From NCBI GenBank assembly GCA_963383645.1, contig OY726563.1:36982331-37046330 (forward strand): 64,000 nt of DNA, written 5' to 3'. Shown here piece by piece: positions 58,963 through 64,000 of this stretch. Positions within the stretch are counted from its first letter, which is position 1. Every line of letters begins with the position of its first letter. The notes under the pieces are model-generated. The model made no database searches. It saw only the letters and a list, made by a program, of their open reading frames with translations, and had not been told where the DNA came from. Made by a program: the position numbers and the translations under genes. This DNA is from Muscardinus avellanarius (Eukaryota; Chordata; Mammalia; Rodentia; Gliridae).

Positions 58963-60438
58963 CTTTACATTTCATTTTCTTCTATACTTAAGTGGTGGCC
59001 TCCAGGATTAGAGTCCTCTAAGAGTGTATGATTGTCAAAGATCAGATAATAGGTTCATACAGTTGTTGTACTAGTAGGTGAGGGGGCGAGAGATATCTAA
59101 CCCATTACCTTTCTGTAATGGCAGCTGATACTGAGGACTATTCTTCCAACATAACTGTTCACAGAATGTCTCAGAAGGAAAACAGTGCAACAGAGGGAAG
59201 GAGAATTAATCCTTGATAGCCCAAAGTGGCAAATGCCCATTATTATTCCACATTGCTAATATTCTGATTCTTGATATTAGACATAGTCTGCCATCTGGTC
59301 AGTCTTTATTTAGCCTGTGTGGACCTTAAAATAGTCTACTTTGCTATTCCTGTCCTATATATAGTCTAAAGATATTCCTTAATGTCTTCATCTTGCTCTC
59401 ATTTGAGTAGGATACCTTCTTCTAAGATATTAAATAAGAACTAAGGAATTGGTAATATTGTGGTCTCAGCAATAGTTACTAGAGTGGGTTAACCTTATTT
59501 GTTCAAATAAGTAGAAATAACTCAAAAGCTGTGATTTTCTATAAATTAAAAACAGCAAACAGCACTGGGGAAATTTTGTTAATCTTACCAAAATTGGGCC
59601 TGTATAAGTAAAATACATTTATTTTCCACCAATGGGAATACTTCCAATGTAGTATATAGATTCTTTGAGATGGAGATACTGAGAAGGATACTGGAAGATC
59701 TGGGCAGGTGGATAGCAACCTTGGGTGCAATTGGAAGGCATTGAATAAAAATAAAGGGGCAAAAGTACCCAGAGTGTCCCTGAATCATTTTTTTCTGAAG
59801 AGAGGGTATATGCCAATAAATTTGGGAATCTATTCTTAGAAGATCCTGTTACTTTGAAAATGACTGTCTTATAGTGCTCACTGTTAATTCTAACATCTGC
59901 CTGAATCTGAGCATCACCTGATGAAATAATTCCTTAACTGTCAGTAGAAAGCTAGTGTTATATGAGCTATAAATATGTGTTCCATTCAAATACTATTTTC
60001 AGATGAAGGTACAAATTAATAGGTACAGTTAATAAACCTAGTGAAATTAATCTTTATATTTTGGAAAAAAGCCAACATGTTACATGGAAGATGATGCATG
60101 ATTTACTTTAATCCTTTGCCTCTATCTACTAACTGATTGTATTGTGTATTGGCTGTTTGACCACATCTCACATGAGAATCCTAGCCAACTCATATTTTAT
60201 TTCCTATTCTGTTTAAAATGAATAGCTTCTTTTAAAAAAGTATTTCAGACTTGACTAAAACTGAATTTTGCACAAGCATTAAATGATTAAAATAAAACTT
60301 ATGTCGACAAAAAGAAGAAAATGGCTGTCTTAGATTGATTGAGTGAGTCTTGTGTTTTTTCACTGCCATCTTAAATTTTTTCCATCCTAACTTAAAGTAT
60401 CACTATTTTAATGACTTTCCTTTGCTTTTATGTTCCAG

Positions 60439-60543
60439 GGAAAAACTTATCCATTTCGGGGAGCATTTCCTCCTGTGTGGAATCCTTTTGCATATCTGGA
60501 TTACAATAATCTGTGGCGGACATTGGATAACATGGGAAAGGAG
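60439..60543 (+). CDS. MAOA: MAOA coding exon 4
   Basis: This 105-bp exon (35 codons, residues 103-137) is phase 0 at both ends. It encodes [15 protein letters not shown] followed by [27 protein letters not shown] and LDYNNLWRT identify MAOA: MAOB has GPFPPVWNP and LDHNNFWRT. It forms the start of the substrate domain, near the membrane-facing entrance. The acceptor is TTTTATGTTCCAG and the donor GAG|GTAAAA. No disabling change is seen. Confidence 0.97.
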
Positions 60544-60599
60544 GTAAAATATGTGTTCAGTTTGCACAGGACCTATTACTGAAATAACGGTGATATATA

Positions 60600-60800
60600 T
60601 TTTATTATCATTGTTCAGTACAAGAAATATTGCTCTAGACATTGATGCATACCATTTGTAGTGCATACCAATTCTACAAATCTGGTGGGATTCCTACTTG
60701 TCAAATTGGAGAAAATGAGTATCAAGAGGTTATATAATTTATCCAAAACCACAGAGCAAAGTAACCAGGATTCAACCCTACTCTTGCTGATATTAATGCC
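60600..60800 (+). mobile_element. Probable MIR remnant
   Basis: GGTTATATAATTTATCCAAAA and AGTAACCAGGATTCAACCCT resemble the MIR 3' half. Confidence 0.45.
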
Positions 60801-60999
60801 TGTATACCTTCAGTTCTATTGCATTGGGGATTAGTATGACATAGTTTTGCTAAGTATTTCAACTTATAGTGATTTTATCCATCTGCAGGGCCACTTTAAA
60901 TAGTAAAAAGGAGAAGGATTTGTTTACTAAGTCTTAGGCTCTGTAGTGTCACTCTCTCAAACTAGATTTGGTCACCTAAAATGGGTATTAGTTTTCAAT

Positions 61000-61015
61000 G
61001 ATGATGATGATGATG

Positions 61016-61051
<36 letters not shown>
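61000..61051 (+). repeat. (ATG)n(ATA)n trinucleotide microsatellite
   Basis: Four to five GAT units followed by about 11 AAT units, inside intron 4. Confidence 0.9.
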
Positions 61052-61053
<2 letters not shown>

Positions 61054-61124
61054 CAATGATAATCATCCTAATCATAGTTACATATAAATTTATACATTCT
61101 ATAGAATTGTGATCATTGTTTTGG

Positions 61125-61560
61125 TCAGCATTTTGATTGTTATAACCAAAATATCTGACAAGCACAACTTAGAGGATGTAAGGTTTATTAAGGGCTCACA
61201 ATTTCAGAGGTCAGTCCATGGTCAGAATGGCTTTAAGGCCTGATAGAGAAATGATGCACTCAGTTCACAGACATAGTCCCCAAGGCCATACCCCTCGTGA
61301 CCTACCTTTCCAGCCATGTCTGCCTCCAAACCTGTATGCATTGTTTTCACATAAGGTTTTGAGACATTCTAAATCTATACCACAAAAATTATCAATACTA
61401 TTATTTTGACAACCACATTAAGGAATGGAATCCAAAGAGCTCTCTCACTTCTACATAGAATTTCAAGGTAATCACATTCCAATAGAGACTGAAAAGGTAG
61501 TTTTCAGAGAGGTTCTCATGAAACCCTCTTTGAGAGGTGATAATGACAGTTACTATCACA
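61125..61560 (+). repeat. Old medium-copy repeat in intron 4
   Basis: It shares the AGGTCAGTCCATGGTCAGAA type of core with the repeat hit by the L1 at 7635/10440. I do not name the family. Confidence 0.45.
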
Positions 61561-61590
61561 CCAGAATGTAAGACCTCCTTTTTCTTTCAG

Positions 61591-61682
61591 ATTCCAGCTG
61601 ATGCACCCTGGCAGGCTCCACATGCAGAGGAATGGGATAAGATGACCATGAAGGATCTCATCGATAAAATCTGCTGGACAAA
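61591..61682 (+). CDS. MAOA: MAOA coding exon 5
   Basis: This 92-bp exon gives 30 codons (residues 138-167) plus two bases of Lys168. It encodes [18 protein letters not shown] followed by [18 protein letters not shown] and [11 protein letters not shown] match MAOA of rodents closely; MAOB reads KELLDKLCWTE. The acceptor is CTTTTTCTTTCAG. The donor is AA|GTATAT, weaker than the other donors of the gene. The remaining two thirds of the enzyme, including the cysteine that binds FAD covalently and the C-terminal membrane anchor, lie downstream of the window. Confidence 0.96.
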
Positions 61683-61886
61683 GTATATTTGACTATTTAA
61701 ATTTTATTTTTATCTCCTCTTCTGAACCTTTTTGTCCTATCTTGAGCTGCAGTGCTTTTTTTAGTAGCATATATGGGAAAAAAGTTAGGAAATCTAATAA
61801 ACTTTGGGGCACTTTCAGGGTGTTTTAGATACTTTCAGAGCAGGTTTAAGCAGAAATTGAATAATAAACTTAAGTAAGGGACTTTT

Positions 61887-62074
61887 TTTTGTGGTACTGG
61901 GGTTCCTGGAAGCCCTTCTACCTCTGGGCTACACTCCCAGACCTATTTTTTTACATTTTTATTTGGAAACAGGGTCTCCTAAACCAGCGCGCGTGGCTGG
62001 CTTCGAACCTGCGCGATCCTCCTGTCTCTGCCTCCCAAGCGCGGGGATTACAAGCATGCGCCACCACGCCCGGT
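61887..62074 (-). mobile_element. Young B1-ID SINE subtype with altered tail
   Basis: GGTACTGGGGTTCCTGGAAG and GCGCGGGGATTACAAGCATG; perfect 14-bp duplication AGTAAGGGACTTTT at 61873 and 62075. Confidence 0.9.
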
Positions 62075-62130
62075 AGTAAGGGACTTTTAATGAAAGGATT
62101 GTATGATATATCATAAAAATAGTAATTGAG

Positions 62131-62312
62131 GCCAGGCATGGTGGCGCACTCTTGTAATCCCCGCGCTTGGGAGGCAGAGACAGGAGGATCGTGCAGGTTC
62201 AAAGCCAGCCTTGCTGGCTTAAGAGACCCTGTTTCCAAATAAAAATATAAAATGGGTCTGGGAGTGTAGCCTGGAGGTAAAAGGGTTTCCAGGAACCCCA
62301 GTACCACCAAAA
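62131..62312 (+). mobile_element. Young B1-ID SINE subtype with altered tail
   Basis: CCAGGCATGGTGGCGCACTC head, CTTGCTGGCTTAAGAGACCC middle, AAGGGTTTCCAGGAACCCC tail; the duplication AGTAATTGA flanks it at 62121 and 62315. Confidence 0.9.
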
Positions 62313-62860
62313 AAAGTAATTGATTTTACATTATATAAAAGTTGTCTACAAAAGCAGCTTGCAAAGATATTTAAAATTAATTCCATATAGTTGTAGAATA
62401 ATATAAAACTAGGGGGAACCTAGCCTCTATTAATGAAAAATATAAACTATTCAATGGTTTCAGTTAAAATATGTATTACTAATTTATTATTTTATCACCA
62501 ATATAAACATGACTTAATGACAGGGGTATCTTTTAAGAAATGCATTGTTAGGTAATTTCATGGCTATATGAACATCCTAGCACATACATAATTAAGACAG
62601 TTACTATGTCACTAGGCCATATAATTTTATATAACCATCATCATATCTATGATACATTGTGGATCAAAATGTCATTATGTGGCATATGACTATATTTATT
62701 TTGTATGTATTTAATTTATTAGTGTGTATTAATTTGTATGCTTATTAGCATGTATTTATTTGGAGCCTACTATATGAAGGCACTGACTGGGCAAAATAGT
62801 ATATTTCAGAAAGGACCCGCAATAACTTGGAGAAATAGACATAATTTAGTAGTATAATAG

Positions 62861-64000
62861 GGTGGTATCTTTCAGGAATGATCCATTGGTTAATGTAGGG
62901 GACACTGGAATAGTAGAGATTATGGTTGATGGCGTCTTCCCAGGATTGCAGGGGAAGACAGGAATTGTGGATGTTATTGGTAGAATGGTATCTTCCTTGA
63001 ATGAACTACTGTGCAGGTGGAATAGACAGAATCAACAAATTTGGGGGAGGTTATGATATTATCTTGTAAGAATGACTCCCAGAGTGGAGGAGACAGGAGG
63101 TGGATCCTAGAAGGTATGATATCTTCTAGGAATGCAGCATAGGGGCTGGAGGAGTCAGGAGGAGGTGTGTATGATGCTATCTTCTAGGGATGATCCACAT
63201 GTGTAGGGTGAAACAGGATGTGGGGATGTTTTAGGGTGGATTATATTTACCAAAAATTTCTATTTGGGACTGTGGTATGGGAGAGACATGAAAGGTAAAC
63301 CAATTTCTAGGAAGTGTTTTCCTGGAATTTATATATGGGGGATATGGGAATGTTAGGAATCCTATTTGCTGAGGCATGATAGTATATTTTAGTAATGATC
63401 TATAGATGGAGGAGACATTGATGAATGGATGATGTTGAAAATGGTACCTTCCTGAAATGTTCCACTGTGTAGGGGTGAGGAGACAGAAGGGGTGAAAGTT
63501 CTGACATGGTATCTTCTAGCAAGGAGCCTGAATTTTATGGGGGAAGGGAGGGTGGTTTGTATAGGAAAATATGATATCTTTTAGGAAAGAACCAGAGTCA
63601 GTGAGAAGATGAAAACAATGGTGTATGAGCATGATAGTATATTCTAGTAGTGACATACAGAGGTGGGGAGGATACAAGAGGCTAGGTATTGAGTTGTGGG
63701 TATACCATCTTTCAGGAATACACCAAAAGGATTGAGGAGAAGAGGGAGAAGTACAGGTATTGTAAGGATGGTATATTCCAGGGATACCCAAATGGGACCG
63801 GGGAAGACAGAGAAAGTTGGATGGTTTGGGAGCATGGTATATTTCAGGTGTTACAAACAAATCAGGGGAAGATAGAAAAGGTGGAATATATTGGTTGCAT
63901 AGTATCTTCCAGATACAATCCAAAGTGACCAGGGGAAAATTTGATGTTGGATGTGGGAGTACTGTCACTCTAAAATGAGCTATAGGGGACTTTGCAACTT
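62861..64000 (+). repeat. Degenerate 65-bp minisatellite in MAOA intron 5 (at least 17 units, open at window end)
   Basis: A motif close to GGTATCTTCYAGGAATGA recurs at 62864, 62931, 62987, 63055, 63118, 63176, 63239, 63314, 63381, 63443, 63508, 63573, 63636, 63705, 63770, 63836, 63901 and 63961. The mean step is 64.5 bp (range 56-75). Between motifs the units read roughly CCA.AG.GG.GGAGACAGGAGG. Units are too diverged to align perfectly but the period holds throughout. Open frames on either strand in this block are products of the repeat. Confidence 0.85.

Larger units (their letters stand above)
60544..61590 (+). other. MAOA: MAOA intron 4 (1.05 kb)
   Basis: This short intron contains a probable MIR remnant (about 60600-60800), a TGA/TAA trinucleotide tract (about 61000-61051) and an old medium-copy repeat (about 61125-61560), then a clean polypyrimidine tract before exon 5. 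Confidence 0.85.
61683..64000 (+). other. MAOA: MAOA intron 5, first 2.3 kb (continues beyond window)
   Basis: It begins with GTATAT. It contains two recent SINEs in opposite orientation (61887-62074 and 62131-62312), about 500 bp of AT-rich sequence, and then a minisatellite from about 62861 to the window edge. No exon 6 sequence is present. Confidence 0.85.

Noticed and set aside
61891..62310. ORFs of 60-119 codons over adjacent SINEs
   Set aside because: They translate SINE sequence and the same protein pattern recurs at every copy of the subtype.
63516..63968. 150-codon - strand ORF near the window end
   Set aside because: It lies wholly inside the 65-bp minisatellite and repeats the translation of its units.

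Overview
This is nuclear DNA from a mammal, almost certainly a rodent and probably a squirrel-family (sciurid) species. The evidence is split exons with GT/AG borders, long repeat-filled introns, LINE-1, MIR, L2 and Tigger/MER2 remnants, and dozens of copies of a composite SINE. That SINE has a B1-like 7SL head and an ID-like tRNA tail, the arrangement known from sciurids and their relatives. The species call is inference.

The only protein-coding gene I can support is MAOA (monoamine oxidase A; X-linked in other placental mammals), on the + strand. Its first five coding exons are present: exon 1 (coding 17775-17847), exon 2 (31086-31180), exon 3 (41124-41261), exon 4 (60439-60543) and exon 5 (61591-61682). 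Joined, they give residues 1 to about 168 of a protein whose mammalian homologues have about 527 residues. They cover the FAD-binding Rossmann strand-helix-strand and the start of the substrate domain. The window ends in intron 5. All junctions are in phase and exon lengths (95, 138, 105 and 92 for exons 2 to 5) match my recollection of the human gene.

Layout: 1-16000 is 5' flanking DNA made mostly of SINEs and LINE pieces. It includes a 2.8-kb L1 insertion (7649-10439) that keeps its 5' end and an intact ORF1 but has lost ORF2, and an LTR-like block with a very regular hairpin (14255-14815). A CpG-rich promoter island runs from about 16060 to 17850. Introns 1 to 4 measure about 13.2, 9.9, 19.2 and 1.0 kb. 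Intron 5 contains a degenerate 65-bp minisatellite that runs off the window.

The most unusual feature is the island. A reading frame open from 16260 runs without a stop into MAOA exon 1. Its first ATG (16581) would add 398 Ser/Pro-rich, low-complexity residues ahead of the normal MAOA start. I count 29 stop triplets in the other two + frames between 16581 and 17847 and none in this frame. The array of roughly 45/90-bp repeats that makes up the MAOA core promoter also encodes the repeats of this putative extension, and the spacings I measured are multiples of three. Whether the extension is ever translated cannot be told from sequence alone.
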